NCBI GenBank assembly: GCA_016946835.1
Contig: JACVTC010000002.1
Coordinates: 2,272,001-2,336,000, forward strand
Direction of reading: 5' to 3'
DNA: 64,000 nt
Source: Neocallimastix lanati (nom. inval.)
Lineage: Eukaryota > Neocallimastigomycota > Neocallimastigomycetes > Neocallimastigales > Neocallimastigaceae
Shown here: one piece after another, positions 46,001 through 57,470 of the stretch
Numbering within the stretch: position 1 is the first letter of the stretch
Layout of the letters: each line of letters starts with the position of its first letter
Translations under genes and position numbers: made by a program
Notes under the pieces: model-generated
Database searches by the model: none
Told to the model about the DNA's origin: nothing
The model's input: only the letters and a program-made list of their open reading frames with translations

Positions 46001-48721
46001 ATCATCAAATGTTTCTTTATCTTCAATATTTATATCTTCATAATCATCTATATCGTCGTCAGCATATAAAGAAGGTAAATTATATTCTTCGTCGTAAGGT
46101 TTTTTGTTTATTAGATTGAAATTTCCTGGAATTTCTTCTTCAAAAACAGCGTCTCGAACTACATGAGTTTTTAATGTTTCATAATCCATAATAATATATC
46201 CATTTGCATTTATATCATATCCTAAAAATATACCTGGTTTTGAGTTTGAATGAAATTTATTTTCTTTTAAATTTGGATCTATATAATAGTAAGCTTTACA
46301 ACCAAAGACTTTTAATTTATCTATATTCACCGGTTTTTTGTAATAAAGTTCATCAGGGATTTTAAAGTCAATAGAACTTCTTGGAGTTATATTATAAATA
46401 TAATTAGCGGTTTTAATTGCATCTTCCCAAAAATTTTCACTAAGTTTTGCTTGGTTTAACATTACTTTCACTGCATTCTCCAAGGTACCATTAAGTCTTT
46501 CAGCTCTGCCATTACTCTGGGGGTTTCTTGGAACGGTAAGTCTTCTTTGAATACCATTTTCTGAACAAAATGTTACAAATTTATTAGATGTGTATTCTTT
46601 TCCATTATCTGATTGAATCTTAACAACAGTTAAGTTTTGTTCATTGGAGACCATTTTAACAAATTGAGCGAAAATATCTGTGACCTCAGATCTTTTCTTC
46701 ATCAAATAGATCCAGCTTTTCCGACTATAATCATCCAGAAAGGTAATTACATATTTATAATTATTTCTCGATAATTTAAGAGGTCCTAGCACGTCTGAAT
46801 GAATTAATTCCAAAGGTCTTGAAGCGCGGGAGGTAGATTTATTGAATGATGCCTTTTTTAATTTTGAAGTTTCACAGTCAATACAATTACTTTTCTTAAT
46901 ATTGTGTCCTTCAAGATATTTTCTTAAGTTATTGTTATAAAAATGGCATAGTCTTAAATGCCATATCTTTTCGGAATAGTCGTCTAGCTCAAGATTATAA
47001 ATATTTTGGTCGTTGTTTATATTCCATCTTTTTGACACAATGATGTTGCATATATTGGCATCATTTTCTTTTGCGATACATAATAAATTCTGGTTCTTAT
47101 TGGCGAGTCTAAAATATATGTTGTCATCTATAAGTATATAATCAGCTAGATAACCTGCTTTCCTTAAAATACTATACGAAATAAGATTCTTGTTGAGTTC
47201 CTTGGAATATAGTACATCTTCTATTTCGAAAGGTTTATTATTGATATATCCTGATAATGTTCCTATTTTGGTAATCCTAATTTTTGCTTTGTTTGGCAGG
47301 ATAAGATTTATTTTGTATTCTCTTATATCTTTAAGGAATTCAATGGAATTTGTAACATGAACTGATGCTCCAGAATCAATAGTGAATAACAACGATGGAA
47401 CACCTATGCAATTACACGAATTAGTTTCAATATATTGTTTAATTATTTCCTTGTTTTCGTCATTTGTGACAATTTTGTTAATTATTGGCGGAATTATTTT
47501 ATCAATAATGTTATCAACTCTTGAGATATTCTTGGTTATTCTTCCAGCATTTTTTGGGGTGTGTTGACGGTTGATGAAGTTTAAATTATTGGTTTCATAA
47601 AGAGGGATTTCTGGAATTTCTTCATTTTCACTTTCTTCTCCTAAACTTTGAATTTCTATTGAGTTAATTTCTCTTGTTTCAGTTTCAGATGATGATGTAT
47701 CATTATCATAGCAAAATTCAATATCATTTAGTTCATCTTCTCTCAGATTTAATTGACTAAATTTCTTAGCTATGACTTTTATTTTGTTATTCGGATTTTT
47801 AGGGTTAAACGGGCATTTAAAAGCTAGATGATTTTCATTATTGCATATAAAGCAGTATTTTTTATTTGAATAATTTTTTCTATTATAACTATTATTACCG
47901 AAATTATCGTTACTATTTCTATAATGATTATTATTTTGACTATATCTTTTTTTGCCAAACTCCTTATTATGATGTTTAGAGTGATGATATTCACTTTTAC
48001 CATGTTTATTATGGTGAGTATTCAATTTACTATATTTACTTCTGCTGTCATTCCTGGAAATGAATGATACTTCTTTTTCATCCTCATGGATATATGTCTG
48101 ACGGTTTCTTATTTGTTTTTTCATGTCTTCTAAAATTTTATCAATGTCGTCAGAGATACTGCATCTAATTTCTAGAAAGTTTATTTGTTTCTCGGGCAGT
48201 CCTTTGTATAAATAAGTTAACTTTTCTCTATTATTAAGTTTTATATTCAGCTCGCTCAATTTTTCTATGATTTCCAAAAATTCATCAATGTAGTTTATTA
48301 CTTCTTTTTCATTACTGGCGTTTAAGTTTTCTAGTTTCCTATAGAGTTTGGGGATTTCATTCAGTTCTTCTTCCTTATATTTTTTCTCTAGTAACTTTAT
48401 TAATGCATAAGCTGATTTTTTTTCTTCTGTTTTATTCTTTATAAACGCTTTGATTTTTGAATTCACAGACCTTTTGGTGAAACTAATGACCTTTGAGTTG
48501 TTCATCTTGTGCTTCCTAATTTTCTCTTCCCCTTCTTCAGATAGTCCGGTGTGTTTATCAGTATACTTGGCGGTAGTTTCATTTATAATCTCTTCGATAT
48601 CTCTCTCTACATATTCCCCAAGTCCGGCTCCATCTAATTCCAATTTGAAATCTTCGTACCAATCTTTATAATTGGTCTCTGTCAGGACGTAGTCCATACT
48701 ATGAATGATTACATCAGACAT
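43082..48721 (-). CDS. copia-3 Gag-Pol polyprotein, intact 1879 aa
   Basis: One frame from ATG 48721 to TAG 43082. Gag occupies about residues 1-330 with a zinc knuckle CX2CX4HX4C (CFICNNENHLAFKC) near 290-303, preceded by a His/Asn/Lys-rich basic stretch. The aspartic protease follows (IDSGAS near 449). The GAG-pre-integrase (IWHLRLCHF, CIDC) precedes the integrase core (HSDVLGPL, QSDNGKEY, NGRAERLNGT). Then a linker of about 500 residues, mostly Asn, Lys, Asp and Glu, leads to the reverse transcriptase (LDVKGAYLN, LYVDDM, catalytic Asp pair at 44015-44026) and RNase H (YTDSDFARD, STAEAEYIAL, ENLADILTKD). The protein lies in one frame with no visible frameshift site between gag and pol, as in copia itself. 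It is more distant from copia-1 and copia-2 than they are from each other. Confidence 0.96.
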   Translation of the reverse strand: MSDVIIHSMDYVLTETNYKDWYEDFKLELDGAGLGEYVERDIEEIINETTAKYTDKHTGLSEEGEEKIRKHKMNNSKVISFTKRSVNSKIKAFIKNKTEEKKSAYALIKLLEKKYKEEELNEIPKLYRKLENLNASNEKEVINYIDEFLEIIEKLSELNIKLNNREKLTYLYKGLPEKQINFLEIRCSISDDIDKILEDMKKQIRNRQTYIHEDEKEVSFISRNDSRSKYSKLNTHHNKHGKSEYHHSKHHNKEFGKKRYSQNNNHYRNSNDNFGNNSYNRKNYSNKKYCFICNNENHLAFKCPFNPKNPNNKIKVIAKKFSQLNLREDELNDIEFCYDNDTSSSETETREINSIEIQSLGEESENEEIPEIPLYETNNLNFINRQHTPKNAGRITKNISRVDNIIDKIIPPIINKIVTNDENKEIIKQYIETNSCNCIGVPSLLFTIDSGASVHVTNSIEFLKDIREYKINLILPNKAKIRITKIGTLSGYINNKPFEIEDVLYSKELNKNLISYSILRKAGYLADYILIDDNIYFRLANKNQNLLCIAKENDANICNIIVSKRWNINNDQNIYNLELDDYSEKIWHLRLCHFYNNNLRKYLEGHNIKKSNCIDCETSKLKKASFNKSTSRASRPLELIHSDVLGPLKLSRNNYKYVITFLDDYSRKSWIYLMKKRSEVTDIFAQFVKMVSNEQNLTVVKIQSDNGKEYTSNKFVTFCSENGIQRRLTVPRNPQSNGRAERLNGTLENAVKVMLNQAKLSENFWEDAIKTANYIYNITPRSSIDFKIPDELYYKKPVNIDKLKVFGCKAYYYIDPNLKENKFHSNSKPGIFLGYDINANGYIIMDYETLKTHVVRDAVFEEEIPGNFNLINKKPYDEEYNLPSLYADDDIDDYEDINIEDKETFDDNPKSGIFINPMLSTQQTYTHINNNEDHNISNKKRKLEKAINNDKNMSNTNTTVENMNNKDNKLNNTDNIMNNINNTFNNKHDTSNNTNNTKKYTKNDIDNKNNRKILFENNNNFIKDSNINEDKQKYENTIIDTYNKDKIIDSNNSNQEYMKNNRNENNDIDKINKAANKNIQYYKNKIRKSNYNIYKLMNGLNDVIQNNNYIKKLIENNIPFNVQEVNKQYNNNKYNNNIKLLSYQDNQGNNDKILDKFQNSPDKYENSNYSKIDPANKISNEVNKEILIENKNNSIENPVNPENPENPEILCNKNLDLNENNSKNKNEIKLLVKNKKSEDLNFKEKEEVKNKTKIKILKNKKYKITNEKKNFINEKFSIIEKKLNKLNNFNKFNFAKNKVIHNKDEKFRTKNFNEEFDKNLIKANTSCNNNINNDQKLIIRVKRPGMPLENNKHKVQKLEEISNITNNNPKDYYEAITCEESEEWIKAISTELQNLKENNTMTIISELPEGIKPLSPRWVFTKKYDGNNNLEKYKARLVVKGYNQIEGVDYELTFSPTLPVESLRLTVALASLFNWNIQQLDVKGAYLNAKLHNDIYMKLPEGHENYNEGYCKLNKALYGLKQAGREWNQTISKFLIKKGLYQLRSEQCLFVKWDNKNNVICLVALYVDDMLITGIKEEIFNIINIIKSNFKISKCEEINHILGLNVRKNKFGYTISQENYIENILKKFNIKENQKASTPCTGDDVKLINKTPFDKTIYQSAVGCLIHVSKSTRPDISFSVSKASRKNSNPTVSDWNKVVNILKYLNQTKNYCISYKNKGELIGYTDSDFARDLSNSKSTSGNIFFLASGPIAWMSRQQQSVTRSTAEAEYIALSEAVANGLWIKNMLNEMFKKKFVINLNGDNRASLFAAENYAISKKLRHVRVSYHYFKENIERKEVILHYIKSEENLADILTKDVNKNQITNFANKVFDNTLFREEC

Positions 48722-48899
48722 TTTTTTTTTTTTTTTGTTTACTTTTCTTTTGTTTGTTATTATTTTTTATTATTTATAAAAGTTTTATTTATTTATTTTG
48801 TCGATTACTCAATTATCGACAACACTAATTATAACTAATTACTAAATTCCTCAATATATTTTTCACACATAAATGTATCTTAAAAACACTAGAGAGTCA
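48722..48899 (-). other. copia-3 untranslated leader
   Basis: This is 178 bases between primer site and ATG, with a run of T (plus strand) directly upstream of the start codon. No gene. Confidence 0.7.
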
Positions 48900-48914
48900 C
48901 TGAGACTCTTAATC
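48900..48914 (-). promoter_or_regulatory. copia-3 primer-binding site, tRNA-Lys(CUU) anticodon arm type
   Basis: On the minus strand GATTAAGAGTCTCAG starts at the very base after the 5' LTR. It is identical to the site of copia-2, although the LTRs of the two elements are unrelated in sequence. Confidence 0.78.
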
Positions 48915-49278
48915 TGACAAAAATCGTAAATAAATATTTACTTTTTTACTAAAAGTTTTTATTTTTATTAAAGAACCTATTTTTTAATAATAATACATGA
49001 TTTAATATTTTTATATTCATAAAAATTACATTCAATGGAACGTACATATTTATTATATTAAATACATGACTTATTAGAAATAATATAAAAGAGGCTTATA
49101 AAAAATTTCAAAACTATATTATTTGTATCATGAACTATATAAACTATATATTATTGTAATATATCCTATTTATTTATAATATACTATTTAATATTTAATA
49201 TTTAAAATTATAATAAAATAAAAGTATTGAACAAAGTGTTAATTAAAAATTTAAACTAAAAATACTAATTTTCTAACA
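48915..49278 (-). repeat. copia-3 5' LTR
   Basis: 364 bases, no difference seen to 42724-43087. It is followed on the plus strand by the GTTAA target duplication. Confidence 0.96.
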
Positions 49279-51732
49279 GTTAAAATAATCACATTTTATT
49301 TTATATTTTTATATTATTAATATTATATTTTTATATTCTTATATTATTTTCAATATTATATTCTTATATTAATATTTTATTCTTATATTTTTATGTTGTG
49401 TAACATTTATCTATGTGTATTAATTCATAGAATTATCACATGATTAAATATGTAATTTTTACTATAAAAAAATAATTATTTTTATTTTCTTAAAAAAATG
49501 AGTTCTTTACATTAATAAAATTTATGTATTAACTAAATACAAAAATTAAAGTTTATTATAAAAAACACACATACTTTTCTCAGTCATTTCCTAAATTTTA
49601 AATTTTAACCCTTGTAAATATTCAAAAGCTAGACTAAATTTTATTTAGTATTTATTTTAGGGTTAGGATACAGTGAATACTCATTGATCTAAAAAAATTC
49701 AAATTGTTTTTGAATGCTTTCATTTTCTATACATTAAATTTACTTACTTGTGTCAAATTTATATATATATATATATATACATGATAATTATAAAAATAAA
49801 AGTATGGTATTATATAATAAAATAAACTAATAAAATAATTGGTTTATATTTGATTTTAAATACATCTATTTTTGATAAGTTTATTTCCAAAATAAATTTA
49901 AAGTTTTTTAAAATGAATTTAATTGTTATAAATATTATAAATAAATTTGTTAATAATAATAATAATAATAATATATAAAATATTTATATAGTCAAATGAA
50001 TTAGCATATTCTATATTTTATGATGTATTTTGATATATTTGTTGTTAAAATAAAGTATTTACACTTTTTTTTTATAACATAATTAATATAAAAATATTAC
50101 CAAGAAATAAAATACTTAAAACATAATATATCAAAAATTATAATGATATAGTTAAATCTTATTTTAATTAACATTTAATAATTATAGTTATAATTAACCA
50201 TTAGAGTTGAATATAATTACTAAATTATTAACTTTTATTTATATTATATTAGTAAATTGAGTTAATATAATTTCTAGTGTTAGATTTATAATTAATATGA
50301 CAATTTTTATTTAATATTTAATAATTAATGATTTAAATATTAATATTAATAGTAATTACTAATATTAATAGTAAATACTAATACTAATATCAAATTATTA
50401 CTAATAGTATATTAGCACTTTTATTAATATAGTGCTAATACTAATAATCTAACTGTAATAATATTTATGATAATAGAAATTAATAATTAAAGTATTTTAA
50501 ATTTTTAAAAAGAAAGGCTTTTATTAAAAGATGATAATTTACATTTTTTTTTTTTTTTTTTTTTTTGATTAAAAAGATGGGATAAGTCAAAAATATATAT
50601 AGTATATATAAAAATGTTAATTCACATCTTATTATTTTTTGATCGAAATGTAAAGAATTCATTTAGAAATCCATAGAATAATTGAATTTTAATGAATTTG
50701 TATTGATATTTTGGAGTGGCAAAGTTAGATGAATATATACTAAACTTTTTTTATTTTTTATTTTTTTTATTTTTTTTATTGTATAGTTATATAATAATCT
50801 ATAGAGAAATGAGAATACGGTTGGGAGAAGCCATTTCGTATTTATTTTAAGATATTTAAATAAAAATGAAGAATATAAATTTGTTTATTAAAAATTAATA
50901 AAGTTAATGTCTTGAATACTCTGAATCTTTTAAATGTAAATATAATTTATTAAAAGTAATAATTAAAAAAAAAATTTAAAATATGTCTAATATATTAAAT
51001 ATATTTTCATATTTTTTAGATTTATTTAATAATAAAATATATAGCTAAAAAATGGCAGTATAAAATACAATATATTTGCACATATTAACTAACAATATCT
51101 GCAATATCTACCTATTTGATAACTTTTATAAATAAATATTATAAACTATTAATTTTTTTTTGTTTTTAAAGTATTTGTTTAATAAAGAAACATGATAATT
51201 TATATTATAAAAGTATTAATTAATAAATAATTATCATTTGAAGTTGACAATAATTTCTATTTTCGTTAAAATGATGAAAGAAGGAAAAAACAAAACAAAA
51301 TAAAATAAAAAGCTATTATTATATTAAATCAAATTTCTCTTTCTTTTTTTTTTTTTTTTTAAGTGTAATAATAATAATAATAATTACCAATATTTATTCA
51401 TACACACACAAATTTTCTTATAAATTTTTAATTTTTAATTTTAAATTAAAAAATTATGCATTATTGTTATTGTCTATTAAATATTTGATTAATAAATAGT
51501 ATATAAAAAATTTTTATTATTAAAGTATTAATTTTTTTATTTTTTTAAAATATTTGAAATACATATATAAATTTTTAAATATTAAGTTATTATTTAAATA
51601 AATTTAAATTTTAATAAAACTAAATAACATTATTTTTTTTTTTTTTTTAATTTTTATTATTTTATTTTATTTTTTTTTTTAATAAATGAAGATAAAAATC
51701 ATTAATATTTATTATTTCTTCTTTTAATGAAT
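49279..51732. other. 2.4 kb AT-rich intergenic region
   Basis: No coding signal. There are short AATAAT and AT tracts (49760-49780, 49950-49975), poly(T) at 50546-50567 and 51344-51360. The slightly GC-richer piece 50700-50860 has no conserved frame that I can recognise. Confidence 0.65.
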
Positions 51733-53220
51733 TTATAGCTTATTCATGGTAATATCTTTTTCATTCTCAATATCTTTTTGAGTTACTCTATTATTATTTG
51801 TACTCATTTCTTGTTTTTCTATATCTCTGGTTTGTGGAGCTTGTTTTCTTACATTATTTAATTGTACAAAACTTGAAATAATATCTACGATGGCTAATCC
51901 ACATGCCCAAAGAAGAAGAGCAAGAATATTTCTTCCACTGAATCTACCACCAGTGTTGAACATAAGGAATTTCAACTCAGCTGTAGCATAGTACATAGGG
52001 AAAGCCTTACCTATATTCCAGAAACCTGGTTGTAATTTGTTGGCTACAATACCACCACAAGTAGCTAATTGGATAACGAGGAAAATAACACAGATACCAA
52101 GGAATGGTAAAAGTGGTAAAATATTTGAGACAATATGACAGAAACTTAAACTAATGAAAGCCCATAATACAAAGATTAAATAGGAACAGAACTTACTCTT
52201 TTCATGTTGAGCATTACCAAACATAAACATAACAATCATCATGAAAGCACATACCACCAACATATATAGCATATTGATTAAAATTTTACAAATAGCAGAA
52301 ATGAAAATTGAAGTGTTCGTTTTATTTTCTTGAATGTAATTATTAAATGGACGATATTTTCTATAGACAAGGTTTGTAGCAATAGCTGCAATGTAGATAA
52401 TAACAAATAACATAAATGATGCAAAGTTTTGACCAAAATTGCGTAATGGACGTTTGTCATCAAATATAGATACGTAAGCATTCAAGTAAAAGTTATTATT
52501 AAAGGAAGCACCAGCACCTGAAGCAGTTTGGTACATTTTAAGAGCGAGTGTCCTCTTTAAAACCTTGTCAATAGTTTCAAAGGCGGTAGTAACAAAGGTA
52601 ACTGATGTATAACTACGAGCTGTATCGAATATGTAAAAGAGAGTTGCATCTTCACTTGTAGTTAAATCTTTTAAATCGAAATATTGGCCAATATTTTCAG
52701 GCTTAATACCAAGTTTACTTGAAACTGAATTGACAATAAGTTGTTGGGCTTCTGGACTTGAAAATTGAGATTTATCAAGATTAGAAATAATTTTTTGTGT
52801 AAAGTTTTGTGGAATATAAATTACACCCCAACGATCATAATCAGTAACTATATCGGATGACATTTCTTGTACTTTATTTCTATCACTTTCATTTTTAAAA
52901 TCTTCTTGCCAATCAAAAAGATTTTTAGTTTCGTCAGCGTTAAGAATATTAGTTTTAATCATTTCACCTAAATTTGGAATTTCGAGATTATTATTTTTGA
53001 GTACTAGACATAAAAGATTAGTACTTGGACAACCTTCATCATTATTGACAATAGAAACCTTAAGATTCTTCATTCGACTAATTGGATCCCATAAACCACC
53101 AAAGTATATAATACCATAGATAGTAATAACTAATGGGAATAAAATACATAGCATACCAAAGAAGAAATATTTAAATTTCTTGCTTAATTTAAACTCTTCT
53201 ATAGTGTCAATTAATTTCAT
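51733..53220 (-). CDS. YhgE/Pip-SNG1-type membrane protein (ABC-2 permease-like)
   Basis: 495 aa, no intron, ATG at 53220. One membrane segment at residues 17-42, an extracytoplasmic domain of about 220 residues, then five membrane segments (about 265-286, 305-334, 343-369, 371-393, 431-451) and a hydrophilic charged tail. Directly after the first segment, LKVSIVNNDEG (53-63) matches the start of the external domain in bacterial YhgE/Pip proteins and in fungal SNG1-type proteins (DUF3533). The C-terminal half has the ABC-2 permease-like fold. In yeast SNG1 is linked to drug resistance and membrane lipid asymmetry; the substrate here is unknown. The neighbours are spacer DNA, so context gives no further hint. 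The assignment to the superfamily is firm; fungal versus bacterial-derived subgroup is open. Confidence 0.8.
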   Translation of the reverse strand: MKLIDTIEEFKLSKKFKYFFFGMLCILFPLVITIYGIIYFGGLWDPISRMKNLKVSIVNNDEGCPSTNLLCLVLKNNNLEIPNLGEMIKTNILNADETKNLFDWQEDFKNESDRNKVQEMSSDIVTDYDRWGVIYIPQNFTQKIISNLDKSQFSSPEAQQLIVNSVSSKLGIKPENIGQYFDLKDLTTSEDATLFYIFDTARSYTSVTFVTTAFETIDKVLKRTLALKMYQTASGAGASFNNNFYLNAYVSIFDDKRPLRNFGQNFASFMLFVIIYIAAIATNLVYRKYRPFNNYIQENKTNTSIFISAICKILINMLYMLVVCAFMMIVMFMFGNAQHEKSKFCSYLIFVLWAFISLSFCHIVSNILPLLPFLGICVIFLVIQLATCGGIVANKLQPGFWNIGKAFPMYYATAELKFLMFNTGGRFSGRNILALLLWACGLAIVDIISSFVQLNNVRKQAPQTRDIEKQEMSTNNNRVTQKDIENEKDITMNKL

Positions 53221-54979
53221 CTTTAATTTTTTATTTTTGTCTATTCAAAATAATTTGTATTGATAATATTTTATTGAAATAATATTTTTTTTTTTTTTTT
53301 TTTAATCTAATAACTTTTATGTATGTAAAAATATAAAAAAAATATTCTTATATTGATGATAATAATATAAACTTTTTATTTTAAGTATTTTTAAAGTTTG
53401 TTTAAAAAATAAGGTTTTTTTTTTTTTTTATTTTATTAATTTCCTAAATTTTTTTTTTATGAAGTATATATTTTTTTATTTATATAAATATTTATACTGT
53501 TACTTTCACTACAGTAAAAAATTAATTTAGTTACAATATTTGAATTAATATTGAAAAAAAAAAAAAGATTTGAAGTAGAGCTGAAATCCAACTTTTTATA
53601 TAAAATTTTTCAATTATTAAAAAATTACATTTATAAAATTTTAAATAATTACATTCTTATTATTACATTAATTAGTATAATTAATTATTTTTAATAAGAT
53701 AATTAAAGATTAAATTTATTATTATGTTATTTATTAATCCTATTTATTATAATTTTTTTTTTTTTTTTTTTAATAATAACTAAAATTTATTAAAATAGAA
53801 TTATTATCACACCATTTATTACAATTTATTTTAAATATAATTCTTCTAATTTTTCTATATTTAAATATATTATTATTAAATCAATAATTTATTTTAAAAT
53901 TAATTAATATATTTTAAAGTATATACAATAGTATAATTTATATCATGACATTTTATAAATAATATATAAATAATATACATTATAATATAAAAATTAATAT
54001 TATAAATATATATTTTTTTTTTCAAATTATTTTTTTTTTCTAATTTTCATGTGAAATTTTTATTTTTTTTTTACTAGTAGATAATAAACAAACTATTATT
54101 ACAAAATTATATAAAACTAATGATTATGAAATAATTCAATACTATATATATTTGAAAGAATTTATTTAATTATAAACATATAATAATTAATAATTAACGA
54201 TAATCTATATTATAACTATATTATAAATAACAATAATATCAAATCAAAAGTTTTGTTATAATTTAAATATTGTATTATTAAATAAAATAATATTAATATA
54301 ACTTTTGATTAATACAATATTTAAATTATAACAAAATATAATTTTTTTAAAAAAAAAAAAACTATCTTTATATCTGTAATATAAAATATAATATTATTAA
54401 AATTCTAATGAATAAAAAAGTTAACTTTATTTGACAATATTTGAACTACAACATTAGCAATTAAATTATAATTTATATAAAATAACAGTAATTATAATAA
54501 TATAAAAAATTATTTATGTTTAAAGTAGGTTAATAAAGAATATTTTTATCTGTAATATTGAAAAGTATTATATATAAGAATATATAAAAGAATATATAAT
54601 ACTTTTATTAAAAATTAAGAAGAAGTAATTAATTTAAAGATTTATAAAATAAGATAAAATAAAATAATTTTAATTTCATGTTTAATATAATTTTAATTTA
54701 ATCATAGTGGTAATAAATAAAAATTTAACCATTGAAAGAAAATAAAAAATAAAAAAAAACAAATAAACATCTTAATAATAATGATAATAATAATTAATGA
54801 TAATAATAACAATTTGAATAATAAAACAATAATTATAAAGATAACTAATAAAAAAAATCATAATAATTAAAATGATATTTTATTAAATGTGAATCGATCG
54901 GATATTTATTTTTATTTCTATATTTATAATTTAAAAATAAAATTTTATAATCAAACAAATCAAATATAATTTGATAAAA

Positions 54980-55023
<44 letters not shown>

Positions 55024-55984
55024 TTTTTTTTTCGTTTGTTTGAAAAATGTTTCATATGAGTGCAAATAAATAATTTTTTATAAACAATTTTAAATCTGTC
55101 ATCAATACATATTATTTGTATTATTTGATTTAATTATAATTAATAAACATTAATTTAAAGTATAATTTATTCATTTTATTCATTTATACATAATAATTAT
55201 TTTACTATAACCTTTTTTTATATATATAAAAGGTTTTAAACAATTTTTTTTATTAATATATATTTATATTAATAAAAATTGTATATATATATATATATAT
55301 ATACAATGAATAAAATATACATTTCAAAATTATTTTTTATTTTTTATTTTTTTATTATTTATTTATTATTTTTTATTTATTTTAATATATATATTTTTTA
55401 TTTTTCATATGATTTTAATATAACTTTTTTATTTTTATTTTTTACTTTTACTTTATCTTAGAATTTCTTTTTAATAAAATATTTTATTCGATTAAACCAT
55501 TCATTAATATCAATGGATAAAATAAATAATATTTTACTAATACTAATACAATATATTTTAAATAAATAAAACCTGGAATCATTTATTATCAATATATCAA
55601 TAATTAATATGGTTATTTTAATTTTTTTTTTTTTTTAAATAAATGAATAAAAATTGAGATATCATAATATATTATGATTAATATTTTTATAAACATATTT
55701 ATTATACCATCAATGTTTTTTTTTTTAATTAATAAAATTGAAGATTTACAATTGATAGACATTTATAAAAATCATCTTTTTGTTTTATACTTGTAACGTA
55801 TACAAAAAAAAAAAATAAAACTTGATAATTTATATATAATTATGTCTTTATCTTTTGATAATAATAATATATTATTATTATTATTTTATAATTTAAAAAA
55901 TAAATAATAAAGCTAATATATTATAATGATAACCATTGTTAATAATAATATATATTCTTAAATATATTTTTTTTTAATGAAAAA

Positions 55985-56034
<50 letters not shown>

Positions 56035-56510
56035 ATTATATCCTTAAATATAACTTATATTTTGATATATAATAAAAAAAAATAAAATTTGAATATAAAA
56101 GATGAATAACTAATAGATGTAATATAAAATATAAGATATAAGATATAATATGTAAAATATAAATTATATATTATATTTTTATATTTTATGATTATTTATT
56201 ATTACATGAGATTTATATTTACATATAAATTTCTGTAAATTATATATATACAATATTCAATTGAGATAAAAAGGTTAATTATAAAATCAATTATAATCTT
56301 AGTAATTGATCCAATAGAAATGTCAATAAAAAATATCTTTTAATTATTGGTTATTTAATAAATTTTAGTATTAATTAAAATATTTATGAATAAGACCATT
56401 AAATTTGAAATTATATATTTAATTATTAATACAATTTTTTTTACTATAAAAAATTATTTTTTTTTATAAAATATCCTTTGTTATAATTTTATAATTTTAT
56501 AATTTTATAA

Positions 56511-56541
<31 letters not shown>

Positions 56542-57120
56542 TAAGAATAAATGAAAGTTTATAATTTAAAATATCATTTTTTTATAATTAATAAACAATA
56601 TAATTTTTTTTTAACATATTTCTTTTTAATTTCTTTTTAATTTCTTTTTATTTCCTTTTTTTAGTATCCATATTAACCAATAAATAATTTAATATTATTA
56701 AATAATTTATGATTTTCACATGTCAAAAAATTTTTAATTTTTTTTAAAAAAAAAATAAAAAATTCATATGAAAATTTAAATTTATAATTTAAAATAATAA
56801 TTTTTTTTTTTTTATATTTTTTATATAAAATTTAATATTGAGTAAATATGATGATTATATTTTTATATAAAAAAAAAAGTAATAAAATAAAATATAAATT
56901 ACTTATTTAAACAAATTAATATATGTAAATATTACTGTAATAATATCAGTTAATATATAATATGGAAAAATTCATTTATAATAAAAAGATAAAAACTTCA
57001 TTTATTGAATATATATTATACTATAAAACTTCATTTATTAAATATATTTTATACAATATAAATTCATTTATTAATATATATTATACTATAAAATTTCATT
57101 TGATATGATTCTTTAATAAA
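53221..57120. other. 3.9 kb AT-rich intergenic region
   Basis: Long T runs (53285-53303, 54982-55020, 55988-56031) and dinucleotide AT tracts. Apart from the inverted repeat at 54251-54336 no structure stands out. Short open frames rich in Ile, Tyr and Phe (for example 55279-55461) are compositional artefacts. Confidence 0.65.
54251..54336. repeat. 27-bp perfect inverted repeat
   Basis: Arm 54251-54277 (TTTTGTTATAATTTAAATAT...) is the exact reverse complement of 54310-54336, with a 32-base loop. It lies far from any gene. Confidence 0.85.
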
Positions 57121-57164
57121 AATATTATAAAGATCGAAGGATAAATTAATGTATTAAAAAAAAA

Positions 57165-57352
57165 ATGATGTTTAAAGTGTGGATATTATTATTATTATAT
57201 ATTATTATTATATTTATATATTATTATATTTCTATTATTATATTTATATTTATAAAAAATGATGTTTAAAGTGTGGATATTATTATTATTATATATTATT
57301 ATTATATTTATATATTATTATATTTCTATTATTATATTTATATTTTATTTCT
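57165..57352. repeat. Tandem duplication, 94-bp unit
   Basis: Two adjacent copies beginning ATGATGTTTAAAGTGTGG at 57165 and 57259, virtually identical. Confidence 0.9.
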
Positions 57353-57468
57353 TTCTTTATTTTTGCTCTTTTCTTTTTTATTAAAAAAAATTGTATTTTT
57401 TTTATATTTTATTTCTTTCTTTATTTTTGCTCTTTTCTTTTTTATTAAAAAAAATTGTATTTTTATTT
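57341..57468. repeat. Tandem duplication, 64-bp unit
   Basis: Two adjacent copies containing TTATTTTTGCTCTTTTC, offset by 64 bases, overlapping the end of the 94-bp repeat. Confidence 0.9.
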
Positions 57469-57470
57469 AT

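Larger units (their letters stand above)
42724..49278 (-). mobile_element. Ty1/copia retrotransposon copia-3, complete and intact
   Basis: Two 364-bp LTRs that I read as identical base for base (42724-43087 and 48915-49278) flank one long frame. GTTAA is duplicated directly outside both LTRs (42719-42723 and 49279-49283). The primer-binding site abuts the 5' LTR and a purine tract (AGGGAGGAA) abuts the 3' LTR. These signs together indicate a very recent, probably autonomous insertion. Confidence 0.97.

Noticed and set aside
49655-49680. TTAGGGTTAGG as a telomere-type repeat
   Set aside because: Barely two units and internal; chance in this composition.
55279-55461. 60-aa Ile/Tyr/Phe-rich frame
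   Set aside because: Low-complexity AT-rich sequence with no supporting motif.
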